A program made the translations under genes and the position numbers. This document shows, in pieces, positions 39,442 to 48,371 of a DNA stretch of 54,176 bases. The first letter of the stretch is position 1; each line of letters opens with the position of its first letter. The notes below the pieces were generated by a model. That model was not told the origin of the DNA and made no database searches. It saw only the letters and a list, made by a program, of their open reading frames with translations. The stretch spans positions 1-54,176 of the forward strand of contig CANQCZ010000007.1 of assembly GCA_947591215.1 (NCBI GenBank), written 5' to 3'. The DNA is from an uncultured Bacilli bacterium. GTDB lineage: Bacteria > Bacillota_I > Bacilli_A > RFN20 > CAG-449.

Positions 39442-40069
39442 CACTTTCATCAAATTGAGTGAAAATGATAAGCGAATCCTCATCGCTTTATTAATTATCA
39501 TTCTCTTAATAGTAATCATCGTCGGATATATCACAAAACTAGTACGGTATATTATGCGTAAGCAAGGTCGCATGGTCGATAATATGATGGTTGATATTGT
39601 AAAAGCCAACTTAGTGACAACACCTAAAGAATTTAAAAAAGTAGCTCGTGAAAAAAACTTCCGACAATTCTATTTTGAAGCTTTACCTCCGATGGGAGCA
39701 TTGATAATTTTAACTTTAATTGTCCTTTTATATCAGCTTTTCATGGAAAAAACTAATTTAAATTACATTAGTGAATATCTTTCAAAATTATCGTTTGAAT
39801 TATCATTTCCAACTACTTATTTCTTTGGACTCAACATCATTTCCGATTGGCCGACCATCGTTAAAGGTTCTGAATTTTTCTTTAATTTCGATAGCATCAT
39901 CGCCTATTTGGTTTTATTGGTCGGCATCTATTTCATTATTCATTTTTCGATTTGCGTTCAAGCCTTAATCGCTAGGGAATGGAGGTTAAGACATGCCGCC
40001 ACTACTGTTTTTCAAAAAGATCTCGACACTCTTTCTAAACCTTCAAACAAAGAGAATCTTGAGCAATAA
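39434..40069 (+). CDS. Membrane protein partner of the preceding gene
   Basis: 211 residues with about four transmembrane helices (around 15-36, 80-98, 125-145 and 158-178) and a short charged tail ending NKENLEQ. Between helices one and two is a basic cytoplasmic segment. No family is recognised. Its ribosome binding site AAAGGAGG lies inside the upstream gene, which it overlaps by 8 bases. The pair has its own promoter and terminator. Confidence 0.65.
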   Translation: MINTFIKLSENDKRILIALLIIILLIVIIVGYITKLVRYIMRKQGRMVDNMMVDIVKANLVTTPKEFKKVAREKNFRQFYFEALPPMGALIILTLIVLLYQLFMEKTNLNYISEYLSKLSFELSFPTTYFFGLNIISDWPTIVKGSEFFFNFDSIIAYLVLLVGIYFIIHFSICVQALIAREWRLRHAATTVFQKDLDTLSKPSNKENLEQ

Positions 40070-40116
40070 AAAACTTGATCTTAATTCTTACAAAGAATCT
40101 TTACCAAGTTTTTTTT
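40068..40116. terminator. Bidirectional terminator
   Basis: An outer stem AAAACTTG/CAAGTTTT and an inner ATTCTT/AAGAAT form a two-part hairpin ending in eight T's, between convergent genes. Confidence 0.85.
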
Positions 40117-40118
40117 AT

Positions 40119-41111
40119 TTATTTATCTTCGTATCCGTTTAGATGTGATTTATGAAATTTATAGGCCGTTTCAATCATTTGATCCAAGGTATATCGCGGT
40201 TTCCAATGTAGAATTTCTTGCGCTTTTTTAGACGATGCGATGAGAATTGCAGGATCGCCTGGGCGACGAGAAACCACTTCTTGAGGAATCGCTTGACCAA
40301 CTACTTTTTCAGCGCTTTGAATCATCTCTTTTACTGAAAATCCATTTTCAGAACCTAAATTGAAAATATCGGATTTATTGCCCGCAAAAAGATATTCCAA
40401 TGCTTTTATGTGGGCGTCGATAAGATCCACGACATGAATATAATCGCGAATACAAGTTCCATCAGGAGTTGGATAATCGTCTCCGAAAATAGAAATCTGC
40501 GGCCGTTTTTTTAACGGAACCTGAAGAATCAACGGAATTAAATGCGTCTCCGGATTATGATCTTCTCCGATTTCCCCATTGTCCAAAGCTCCGGCAACAT
40601 TGAAGTATCTAAGTGACACATAACGCACCCCGTAAGCAATGTCGGCCCACTTCATCATTTTTTCCATTTGAAGTTTAGTTTCTCCATAGGTACATTCCGG
40701 ATTTGGAATCGCCTCTTCGGTGATTGGCAAAACTTTTTGTTCCCCATAAACCGCGGCCGAAGAAGAGAAGACGATTTTCTTTACTTCATTTGCAACCATC
40801 GCTTTTAAAAGAACCAAAGTACCATTGACATTATTATCAAAATAATCAATCGGCTCCTTCATTGAAACTCCAACTAACGATTTCGCGGCAAAATGAACCA
40901 CCGCATCGACTTTTTCTTTCTTAAATACACGATCCAAAAAAGCAAAATCTCGAATATCGCCTTCATAAAAAGTCGCACGAGGATCAAGCGCTTTTCGATG
41001 TCCGGTTGAAAGATTATCGACAACAACTACTTCATACCCTCGATCCGCAAGAATTCTTGAACAGTGACTGCCGATATATCCGGCGCCACCTACCACCATT
41101 ATTTTTTTCAT
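40119..41111 (-). CDS. galE: UDP-glucose 4-epimerase
   Basis: 330 residues, extended short-chain dehydrogenase fold. NAD-binding VGGAGYIGSHCSR at the N terminus, catalytic FSSSAAVYGEQ (Ser/Thr) and TYGETKLQ (Tyr-x-x-x-Lys), then SLRYFNVAGA and GTCIRDYIHVVDL. It interconverts UDP-glucose and UDP-galactose for cell-surface glycans or galactose use. No galK or galT is nearby, so a role in supplying UDP-Gal for surface polymers is an inference. TAGGAGG precedes the ATG, and the gene follows an unknown membrane protein by 9 bases. Confidence 0.96.
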   Translation of the reverse strand: MKKIMVVGGAGYIGSHCSRILADRGYEVVVVDNLSTGHRKALDPRATFYEGDIRDFAFLDRVFKKEKVDAVVHFAAKSLVGVSMKEPIDYFDNNVNGTLVLLKAMVANEVKKIVFSSSAAVYGEQKVLPITEEAIPNPECTYGETKLQMEKMMKWADIAYGVRYVSLRYFNVAGALDNGEIGEDHNPETHLIPLILQVPLKKRPQISIFGDDYPTPDGTCIRDYIHVVDLIDAHIKALEYLFAGNKSDIFNLGSENGFSVKEMIQSAEKVVGQAIPQEVVSRRPGDPAILIASSKKAQEILHWKPRYTLDQMIETAYKFHKSHLNGYEDK

Positions 41112-41120
41112 AGATACCTC

Positions 41121-42209
41121 CTAATACAAAATGCTTTTTATTTCTTCTAAAGTTATTTCGTCTCCCACTCGATAAGTCATTTTTCCAAAATCGTTCAAAG
41201 AAATATCCGGAGTTACCTCACAAGAGTGAGAAACATCATTAATACAATAACCGGCTTTTAACATTGAACCACCCAATTCTCGAATGTATTCATCGGCATC
41301 ATAGCCGCTTAAAGCATGGTTGCCATCTATAACTTGATCCGCTTCGAAATTGCTTAAGGGACTAAGATAATAACTTTGCAATGGCGTTTCACGATTTTCA
41401 TCTAAGACGATCGCATATGACGCTTTGGTTTTATAAGCGCAAGTTAATCCATTTTCTTTATCGCATTTTTTAATATGCAAGGCACTATCTTGAAGCTGAT
41501 CTAATTTATCATTGGCGCCAATCATCACAAGATCGTAATAATCGTCATCGAGTTTCGTTACTTCTTTTACCGACACCACCATACATGGTGAAGTAATTTT
41601 ATTTTTAATCGTTATTTTTTTGCGAATGCCATCTTGATCAGGTAATGTAAAAATGGTTCTTTCAATAGGGGATGATGAAGCCAATTTTACGATTTTTTGT
41701 TTTTCCTCGGTTTTATAAGTTTCATTTTTCTTATAAACACTTACAATATAATCTCCTTCTGATAACACACTTAAATCATAGCCTCGATCTAAAAATTGAC
41801 CATCGAGAATCATGTCGTGCTTTGATTCATATTCCGTATCGTCTGATACTTTCACAAACACCAATCTTTCAAAAGAAGTAAAATATTTATTTTCGATGTG
41901 GTGTTCATTTAAATGCAAATAATTTCCATAGATTCCATAATCATTCGCGACGACTACTTTATCGATATATTTATCGTATATGGCTTTGGATTCCTCTTCG
42001 TTTTTATTTCTTATGAGAATAATATCGCCATCTTTTTCAGTAAAATATGTGGTAGCGAAAGAAAATACCATATCACCGATCGAATATAAAAGATAGGCAA
42101 GAACAATAGCGTTTACCACAATCAAAAAACCACGAATTCGTTTTTTCTGACGAACTCGTCGTTTAAAATCTCGCATTTCTTCTTCGTCGTTTAAATATTC
42201 TTCTTCCAT
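41121..42209 (-). CDS. Membrane-anchored extracytoplasmic protein of unknown function
   Basis: 362 residues, type II topology: an acidic then Arg/Lys-rich cytoplasmic N terminus (1-26), one transmembrane helix (about 27-52) and a large external part of about 310 residues with several beta-rich segments and six or so Cys, enough for disulfides. No catalytic motif is recognised. It lies between asnS (12 bases) and galE (9 bases) in one unit; surface-glycan work is possible from galE context but not shown. Confidence 0.65.
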   Translation of the reverse strand: MEEEYLNDEEEMRDFKRRVRQKKRIRGFLIVVNAIVLAYLLYSIGDMVFSFATTYFTEKDGDIILIRNKNEEESKAIYDKYIDKVVVANDYGIYGNYLHLNEHHIENKYFTSFERLVFVKVSDDTEYESKHDMILDGQFLDRGYDLSVLSEGDYIVSVYKKNETYKTEEKQKIVKLASSSPIERTIFTLPDQDGIRKKITIKNKITSPCMVVSVKEVTKLDDDYYDLVMIGANDKLDQLQDSALHIKKCDKENGLTCAYKTKASYAIVLDENRETPLQSYYLSPLSNFEADQVIDGNHALSGYDADEYIRELGGSMLKAGYCINDVSHSCEVTPDISLNDFGKMTYRVGDEITLEEIKSILY

Positions 42210-42221
42210 AAAATCTCTCTT

Positions 42222-43613
42222 TTAATAAAGTAAATTACGATATGTGCGCGGGAACGGAGCCACATCACGGATATTGTTAATTCCGGAAAGATACATGATA
42301 AGGCGATCGAATCCGATTCCAAAACCGGCGTGTTTGCAACCGCCGTAACGTCTTAAATCAAGATACCAATCATAAGCGGGAATATCCATTTTTAACTCTT
42401 CCATTCGAGCAATTAATTTGTCGTAACGCTCTTCACGTTGAGAACCGCCGACTAACTCTCCAACCCCGGGAACAAGTAAGTCACAAGCCGCTACAGTCTT
42501 ATTGTCATCGTTTAAGCGCATGTAAAATGCTTTGATGTCTTTAGGATAATCCGTTAAAAAAACCGGACCGTTAACGACTTGTTCGGTGATAAACCGTTCA
42601 TGTTCACTTTGAAGATCCATACCCCATTTAATATCGTCAACTTCAAATTTGTGACCCTTATTTTTAGCGTCGAGCAAAATATCGATTGCTTCCGTATAGG
42701 TCATCTTTTTAAACGGAGTTGCAAGAACATGATTTAATCGATTTAAAAGATTTTTATCGACAAATTCGTTAAAGAAATTCATTTCTTCTTTGGCGTTTTC
42801 CAAAACGTATTTTATGCAGAAGATCACACAATCTTCAATGAGAGCCATATCATCTTCCAAATCGGCAAAAGCGATCTCCGGTTCAATCATCCAAAATTCC
42901 GCGGCATGTCTTGTGGTATTTGACTTTTCGGCTCTGAAAGTCGGGCCAAAAGTATATACATCTCTAAAAGCCATGCAGAAAGCTTCAACTTGAAGTTGTC
43001 CTGTAACCGCAAGGGTCGACTTCTTTCCAAAAAAAGCAAAAGGGTCTTTTCCATCGATTGTCACATTGAACATTTCCCCGGCGCCTTCACCATCATTTGA
43101 AGTGATAAGCGGAGTATGTACATAGACAAAACCTTGACTTTGGAAAAATTCATGAATCGCCATTGAAAGGACGCTTCTTAAGCGAAACACTGCGTTAAAA
43201 GTATTGGTTCGCGGCCGTAAATGAGCAATCTCGCGCAAATATTCAAAAGAATGTCTTTTCTTTTGCAAAGGATAACTAGGATCAACTTCTCCTTCAATTT
43301 TAAAAGAAAGCAATCTAATTTCAAATGGTTGCCGATTGTTGGGAGTTAAAACAAAACGCCCAACGATAGATAAAGCGGTTCCCGTCAAAAGATGAGTCAA
43401 CTTATCAAAATCGTTAACTTCACTTTGATCGTAAACTAATTGCGCATTTTTAAAGTATGTTCCATCATTTAACTCAATAAATCCAATCGATCCATTATCG
43501 CGATTGGTTCTTACCCAACCATCTAATTCAATTTCACCGATTGAATCTTTCAATAATTGGTCGCCATAATAACAGGCTTCATATAATTCTCTAACTGTTT
43601 TAAACTCACACAT
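42222..43613 (-). CDS. asnS: Asparaginyl-tRNA synthetase
   Basis: 463 residues, class IIb. An N-terminal OB anticodon-binding domain ([20 protein letters not shown]) is followed by the catalytic core: motif 2 in [22 protein letters not shown] and motif 3 in [20 protein letters not shown]. The REKS-type loop and NTTRH fit AsnRS rather than AspRS. It charges tRNA(Asn) directly. GGAGG precedes the ATG; the leader is short and contains a palindrome. Confidence 0.97.
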   Translation of the reverse strand: MCEFKTVRELYEACYYGDQLLKDSIGEIELDGWVRTNRDNGSIGFIELNDGTYFKNAQLVYDQSEVNDFDKLTHLLTGTALSIVGRFVLTPNNRQPFEIRLLSFKIEGEVDPSYPLQKKRHSFEYLREIAHLRPRTNTFNAVFRLRSVLSMAIHEFFQSQGFVYVHTPLITSNDGEGAGEMFNVTIDGKDPFAFFGKKSTLAVTGQLQVEAFCMAFRDVYTFGPTFRAEKSNTTRHAAEFWMIEPEIAFADLEDDMALIEDCVIFCIKYVLENAKEEMNFFNEFVDKNLLNRLNHVLATPFKKMTYTEAIDILLDAKNKGHKFEVDDIKWGMDLQSEHERFITEQVVNGPVFLTDYPKDIKAFYMRLNDDNKTVAACDLLVPGVGELVGGSQREERYDKLIARMEELKMDIPAYDWYLDLRRYGGCKHAGFGIGFDRLIMYLSGINNIRDVAPFPRTYRNLLY

Positions 43614-43625
43614 ATTTCAACCTCC

Positions 43626-43659
43626 GTAATCTTATAAAGATTACCGTACTTTTATTATA
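43626..43659 (-). promoter_or_regulatory. asnS promoter and leader palindrome
   Basis: On the minus strand, TATAAT (43654-43659) is followed by GTAATCTT/AAGATTAC (43626-43644), a perfect 8-bp inverted repeat just before the GGAGG ribosome binding site. It could be an operator or a 5' hairpin. The -35 is poor. There is no room for a T-box. Confidence 0.45.
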
Positions 43660-43737
43660 CATAAAGTCACCAAAAAATAAATATATTCTTACTTTTAAGT
43701 TTTTTTCTCTTATTGAATAAGTGAAAGGAACTACCAT

Positions 43738-45528
43738 ATGAAAAAATTTTCAATTATTGCTATATTATCTTTACTGATATCAATTATCATAACTAACAAA
43801 ACGCAACCTGTATGTGCTCTAGATTTTGAAAATGCCAAACCGGTTTGCACTGCTAAAAAGGTGACAAAAGATGATCGTGATATCTACCTATTAACCAGTG
43901 ATATGAATCCTTCATTTAATTTATTGCCAAATGAATCGATCTACAATGAATCTATCGGCACTATTAAAATGAATAAAGCCGTAAGGATTCTTCATCCGAA
44001 AAGCAATTACTTGGCTTTTTGTTTCGATTTTGAAGAAGAATTCAATTTATCTAAAAGCGCTCAATATACCGACATTTCAGTTTCGCTTTTTATTAATTTT
44101 TTTAATTATGAAACACTGCAACCGATTTTTAATTATCAGCTTAATAAAATTCCTTTAGATACTTTCTTCTCTCATTCATCTAAGCAGATTACCATCAAAA
44201 AAATCAGCAAGTTCTTATTAATAAAAATAGACTGTTCTTCTTTTCCTGACGAATTCGTTATTGGTCCTGTTTTAAATAAGTCATCCTTTACCTTAATTCT
44301 TGACGAACAAAATCGAATTGGAAAAATCAAACAAGCGATGCTTATCGATAGCAACATCGAATTATTCCCTTATCAAGGTTTTTTCCCTCATGAATTTGGA
44401 AGTTATGCGTGCATGAATAAATTGACAGCTGTAGAAAATACTTTTCCGCTTAACATCGACATTACAAATCCTTTACCGCTTTCGAAAATCTTAGAGTTTA
44501 TTCACCCTTTTGATCAAAATGATGGTGAATTGAAAATCGTCGTAATCGAAGACGGATATAGTTATGCGGCTAAAAATAAAATTGCCGGTTCTTATTCAAT
44601 AAAATTAAAAGCGACAAACTCCGCTAACAAAACATCGTATTTAGAATTAAAAATCACACTACGTGACACTTTAAAGCCGATTATCAATGGCCCCGTTGGA
44701 ATTTCGTTTTCTTATATCAACGATGAAGATTCAACCTCAATTCTTAGACGTTTCGATGTTACCGACAATAGTGGTAAAGTAACCGTGACATTAAACGATA
44801 GTGGTGTTTTGTATAATCGCGTCGGAACTTATTATGCCACTATAAGCGCCACTGATTCCAGTCAAAATATTAGTTCAAGACCGGTAGTAATAACGGTTTT
44901 TGATGATGTGCCTCCTGAATTTATCGGACCTAGTATCATCAACGTTGATTCCAAAAACTTGCAATCTTTAGAAGAATTGTTATCACATAATATCTATGTA
45001 GTTGACGAAATAGATATGCATTTACCTTATAAAATTATCTATGACGAATATTCATCTTCTATCCCCAAAAGCGGTTCATATAAAGTAGTTCTTCAAGCCA
45101 CCGATAGCAGTGGTAATTCACAAAGCACCACAATCTATATCAACGTTTACAATTCAAATCCGATTTGGTATATCGACGACATGTCTTTGACGGCCACTTG
45201 CGATACTTTTTTAAGCGCTATCGACATTGTGAATCTTCTAAAGCAGCAAGATAAAATCGAAAATCTTGTTTATACCGAAGCTGACTTTTTAAACCATACT
45301 TACGAAAACAATTACGATAAACAAGGAATTTACGAAACGACGATACAAGCAAAGACAAGCGACTATCGTCAATTAATATTCAATGTCACAATCAACGTCA
45401 TCGAACCCGAAGTTGAAAGTATCCAATCAAACAATCGCTCTTTTTTTGAAGAACTATGGATGAACATTCAATTATTTTTTGCTTCTTTATTCGACAAATT
45501 AATTAATTTTTTATCAATTTTTAATTGA
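43738..45528 (+). CDS. Secreted protein with Ig-like (DUF5011-type) repeats
   Basis: 596 residues. A signal peptide (about 1-28, cleavage near VCALD) leads to a unique N-terminal region (about 30-235), then at least three bacterial Ig-like repeats of about 75-90 residues (around 240-310, 312-390 and 392-475) with the recurring D...PxI.GP and (S/A)TDSSGN signatures, and a C-terminal tail ending in an amphipathic aromatic helix (about 565-596). No LPxTG motif or lipobox is present, so anchoring, if any, would be by the C-terminal helix. A role in adhesion or surface structure is inferred. AAAGGAA precedes the ATG. Confidence 0.78.
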   Translation: MKKFSIIAILSLLISIIITNKTQPVCALDFENAKPVCTAKKVTKDDRDIYLLTSDMNPSFNLLPNESIYNESIGTIKMNKAVRILHPKSNYLAFCFDFEEEFNLSKSAQYTDISVSLFINFFNYETLQPIFNYQLNKIPLDTFFSHSSKQITIKKISKFLLIKIDCSSFPDEFVIGPVLNKSSFTLILDEQNRIGKIKQAMLIDSNIELFPYQGFFPHEFGSYACMNKLTAVENTFPLNIDITNPLPLSKILEFIHPFDQNDGELKIVVIEDGYSYAAKNKIAGSYSIKLKATNSANKTSYLELKITLRDTLKPIINGPVGISFSYINDEDSTSILRRFDVTDNSGKVTVTLNDSGVLYNRVGTYYATISATDSSQNISSRPVVITVFDDVPPEFIGPSIINVDSKNLQSLEELLSHNIYVVDEIDMHLPYKIIYDEYSSSIPKSGSYKVVLQATDSSGNSQSTTIYINVYNSNPIWYIDDMSLTATCDTFLSAIDIVNLLKQQDKIENLVYTEADFLNHTYENNYDKQGIYETTIQAKTSDYRQLIFNVTINVIEPEVESIQSNNRSFFEELWMNIQLFFASLFDKLINFLSIFN

Positions 45529-45570
45529 AGAAATCAACTTTTTGCCGAGATTTAAAATTCAATCAAAAAA

Positions 45571-45597
45571 TTAGCACTCATATATTGACTCTGCTAA
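45571..45597 (+). promoter_or_regulatory. CIRCE-like operator (HrcA site) at htpG
   Basis: TTAGCACTC (45571-45579), nine bases, then CTCTGCTAA (45589-45597). The CIRCE consensus is TTAGCACTC-N9-GAGTGCTAA: the left half is perfect, the right half keeps TGCTAA but not GAG, and total length is 27 as expected. It overlaps the -35. Confidence 0.8.
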
Positions 45598-45613
45598 ATA
45601 TGCGTTCTATAAT
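45585..45613 (+). promoter_or_regulatory. htpG promoter
   Basis: TTGACT (45585-45590), 17-base spacer, TATAAT (45608-45613): a near-consensus housekeeping promoter overlapped by the CIRCE-like element. Confidence 0.85.
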
Positions 45614-45640
45614 AGTCCTAGATTTAGAAAGGTGAATGTT

Positions 45641-47536
45641 ATGAGTGAAACAAAAAAATTTAAAACTGAATCAAAGCGACTATTAGATTTGATGACAAAT
45701 TCTATCTACACCAATCGCGAAATATTTTTAAGAGAATTGATCTCCAACGCTTCTGATGCTATCGATAAATATCACTATCTATCATTGAACGATGAAAATT
45801 TAGAAAAGCGCGACAACTATGAAATCAGAATCGATGTCGATAAAGACAAGCGCACCATCTGCATTAGCGACAATGGTATCGGTATGACACACGATGAAAT
45901 CGTCAACAATCTCGGCACTATCGCTAAGTCTGGATCTTTAGAATTTTTAAATTCGATGAGCGAAGAGGATCTCAAAAACAGTAACATCGATGTAATAGGT
46001 CAATTTGGGGTCGGATTCTATTCGTCATTTATGGTAGCTAAAAAAGTGGTCGTAGAAACCAGATCTCCGTTTGAAAATCAAGGTTATCGGTTTACCTCCG
46101 AAGGAACCGAAACTTACAAAATCGAAGAAATTCAAAAAGATCAAATAGGAAGTAGCGTTACTCTATTTTTAAAAGACAATGTCAATGAAGAAGATTTTAA
46201 TGCCTACTTAGAACAATATAAAATCGAAAGCTTAGTCAAGAAATACAGCGACTACATCCGTTACCCGATTAAAATGAAAGTTAAAAAAGAAATCGGTGAA
46301 AAAGACGAAAAGAAAGAAGTCGAAGAAGACGAAATTTTAAATTCGATGATCCCTCTTTGGAAGAAAAACAAAAGCGAGGTCACCACTGAACAATTAAATG
46401 AATTTTATCAAAGCAAATTCAATGATTTTGAACCGCCTTTGATGTCTCTTTTTATCAACACCGAAGGTATTTTTACTTACCAAGCCTTAGTTTTTATCCC
46501 CGCTCATGCTCCATATGATTTATATAGCGACAAATATCAAAAAGGCTTACAACTTTATTCAAAAGGGGTCTTTATCAAAGATAAGTGCGATGAATTAGTC
46601 CCGGATTATCTTCGTTTTATTAAAGGTCTTGTCGATTCTAGCGACCTTTCATTGAATATCTCAAGAGAAATACTGCAACAAAACAGTCAACTTAAAAAAA
46701 TAGCCAGTAATATCGAAAAAAAGATTTTGGCTGAATTGGAAAAAATGAAAAATGAGGATTTTGAAAAATACTCGAAGTTCTTTGAAATTTACGGTATTAA
46801 TTTCAAATATGGCATCTACGATAATTTTGGAGAAAAGAAAGATGCTTTAAAAGATCTCGTCCTTTATCATTCAATCAAAGAAGATAAATTTATTACCTTA
46901 AAGCAATATAAAGAGGCGATGAAAGAAAAGCAAGAATTCATCTACTATGCTACCGGCAAATCGAAAACAAGCATCAAAGCTATGCCACAGATGGATATGA
47001 TGAAAAAATTCGATTACGATGTTTTGATTTTCAGTGATGACATCGACGAATTCGCGATTCAAATCCTTAACGATTACGATGGTATTAAATTCAAATCGAT
47101 CGCCAGTGAAAACCTCGATTTATTAGATCAAGAAGAAGATAAGAAACTTGACGAATTAAAAGAAAACAAAAAATCTTTAATCGATAAAATTAAAGAAATT
47201 TTAAAAGATCAAGTTGACGACGTGGTCTTCAGCAAACGACTAGTAGATTCCCCGGTATGCCTTGTTTCAGGTGAAGGTTTAAGTCTTGAAATGGAAAAAG
47301 TGCTCAACAACCTCCCGAATTCATCAGATGTAAAAGCCAAACGAATTCTTGAAATTAATCCTAATCACGAACTTTTTAAAGCGATCGAAACCGTCTTTGA
47401 AAAAGACGAAAAAGAACTCGATGATTACGCTTCTGTGCTTTACAATCAAGCATTGTTAATCGAAGGAATGCCTTTAAAGGATCCGCTTGACTTTTCCAAT
47501 AAAATCTGCAAATTGATGATTAAAGCCGCAAAATAA
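45641..47536 (+). CDS. htpG: HSP90-family chaperone HtpG
   Basis: 631 residues with N-terminal ATPase (about 1-230: LRELISNASDAIDK, ISDNGIGM, GQFGVGFYSSFMV), middle domain (SLFINTEG, YLRFIKGLVDSSDLSLNISRE) and C-terminal dimerisation domain ending KLMIKAAK. It folds and matures client proteins in the cytoplasm with ATP. AAAGGTGA five bases before the ATG at 45641 sets the start over the GTG at 45632. A CIRCE-like operator predicts heat-inducible control by HrcA. Confidence 0.97.
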   Translation: MSETKKFKTESKRLLDLMTNSIYTNREIFLRELISNASDAIDKYHYLSLNDENLEKRDNYEIRIDVDKDKRTICISDNGIGMTHDEIVNNLGTIAKSGSLEFLNSMSEEDLKNSNIDVIGQFGVGFYSSFMVAKKVVVETRSPFENQGYRFTSEGTETYKIEEIQKDQIGSSVTLFLKDNVNEEDFNAYLEQYKIESLVKKYSDYIRYPIKMKVKKEIGEKDEKKEVEEDEILNSMIPLWKKNKSEVTTEQLNEFYQSKFNDFEPPLMSLFINTEGIFTYQALVFIPAHAPYDLYSDKYQKGLQLYSKGVFIKDKCDELVPDYLRFIKGLVDSSDLSLNISREILQQNSQLKKIASNIEKKILAELEKMKNEDFEKYSKFFEIYGINFKYGIYDNFGEKKDALKDLVLYHSIKEDKFITLKQYKEAMKEKQEFIYYATGKSKTSIKAMPQMDMMKKFDYDVLIFSDDIDEFAIQILNDYDGIKFKSIASENLDLLDQEEDKKLDELKENKKSLIDKIKEILKDQVDDVVFSKRLVDSPVCLVSGEGLSLEMEKVLNNLPNSSDVKAKRILEINPNHELFKAIETVFEKDEKELDDYASVLYNQALLIEGMPLKDPLDFSNKICKLMIKAAK

Positions 47537-47571
47537 AAAATTTAGTCAATTTTCAACAACCAAGTGAAAAT

Positions 47572-47598
47572 AAAAAAGGAAGGTCACCCTTCCTTTTT
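47572..47598. terminator. Bidirectional terminator
   Basis: AAAAAGGAAGG (47573-47583), loop TCAC, CCTTCCTTTTT (47588-47598), between convergent htpG and ferritin genes. Confidence 0.92.
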
Positions 47599-47607
47599 AT
47601 TTTACTT

Positions 47608-48123
47608 TTAATCTTTATCGGTAGTAGATGGACTATAAGTTCTAGAAGCTAACTCTTGATTTAAATTGTACAAGCCTTTGGAATCATAACCAAACAATTT
47701 CATCTTTTTAATCATGTCTTCCGCGTTCTTCTCTTCTTCAACTTGCTCTTTGACGAACCAATCAAGGAATTGCATTGTCTTAAAATCTTTTTTATCAAAA
47801 GCTTCCGCATAAATGGTATGAATCAACGATGTGACATATCTTTCGTGTTCTAATCCGGCTTCCAATGGAGCGAGATGATCTTTAAAGACTTTATCAGGTT
47901 TTGCAATCGCGTCAAATTTAACACTTACACCATTGTCAATCAAATATCTTCTCATTTTAAAAGCGTGATCACGTTCTTCTTGAGCCTGGATTTCATACCA
48001 ATGAGCAAATCCGTCTAATCCTTCATCCTCATAGTAATTGGCAAAGTCAAGATAAAGATAAGCTGAATATAATTCTTTGTTTACTTGTTCGTTAATTAAA
48101 TTAGCAACTTTTGTGTCTAACAT
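47608..48123 (-). CDS. ftnA: Ferritin
   Basis: 171 residues, non-haem ferritin. The ferroxidase ligands are visible: Glu in NKELYSAYLYL (about 17), Glu and His in AQEERDHAFK (about 49-53), Glu in LEHERY (about 94) and Gln in KEQVEEEKNA (about 127). It stores iron as a mineral in a 24-subunit cage. It lies beside the feo genes and has its own promoter. AGGAGG precedes the ATG. Confidence 0.97.
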   Translation of the reverse strand: MLDTKVANLINEQVNKELYSAYLYLDFANYYEDEGLDGFAHWYEIQAQEERDHAFKMRRYLIDNGVSVKFDAIAKPDKVFKDHLAPLEAGLEHERYVTSLIHTIYAEAFDKKDFKTMQFLDWFVKEQVEEEKNAEDMIKKMKLFGYDSKGLYNLNQELASRTYSPSTTDKD

Positions 48124-48145
48124 TTTTAAAACCTCCTAGTACCTT

Positions 48146-48173
48146 ATTATAGTTATTTTTATTTGTAAAACAA
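48146..48173 (-). promoter_or_regulatory. Ferritin promoter
   Basis: On the minus strand, TTGTTT (48168-48173), 16-base spacer, TATAAT (48146-48151). No copy of the feo operator box is seen here. Confidence 0.55.
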
Positions 48174-48190
48174 AAGTTATGCTTAAAATT

Positions 48191-48370
48191 TCAATTTTTT
48201 CCTTGAGAAAATTTTTTATGATATTTCTTAATTATTTTTTTCCCTTTGCTTTGGCAACAGGCACACTCGCCAGTAGGAAGATTTTTCTTTTTGCAATAGA
48301 GATAACGGCCGAGTAAACTACCTAGAAATACCACTACCGCAACGATAACAATAACACCTAAAGTTGACAT
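48191..48370 (-). CDS. FeoB-associated Cys-rich membrane protein
   Basis: A 59-residue open frame starting one base after the feoB stop. One transmembrane helix (about 4-22, rich in Val/Ile) is followed by RYLYCKK and a GECACCQSKGKK cluster (Cys 26, 36, 38 and 39), then a basic tail, ending in TGA. This is the layout of the FeoB-associated Cys-rich protein family found at the end of feo operons in Firmicutes; the cysteines may handle Fe(II) at the channel. The ribosome binding site is weak (GAAGG, far upstream), so translation is probably coupled to feoB. Confidence 0.85.
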   Translation of the reverse strand: MSTLGVIVIVAVVVFLGSLLGRYLYCKKKNLPTGECACCQSKGKKIIKKYHKKFSQGKN

Positions 48371-48371
48371 A

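Noticed and set aside
43614-43737. T-box leader for asnS
   Set aside because: Only about 40 bases separate the -10 from the start codon; there is no room for a T-box stem I or antiterminator.
43738-45528. Sortase-anchored surface protein
   Set aside because: No LPxTG-like motif followed by a hydrophobic helix and basic tail is present at the C terminus.
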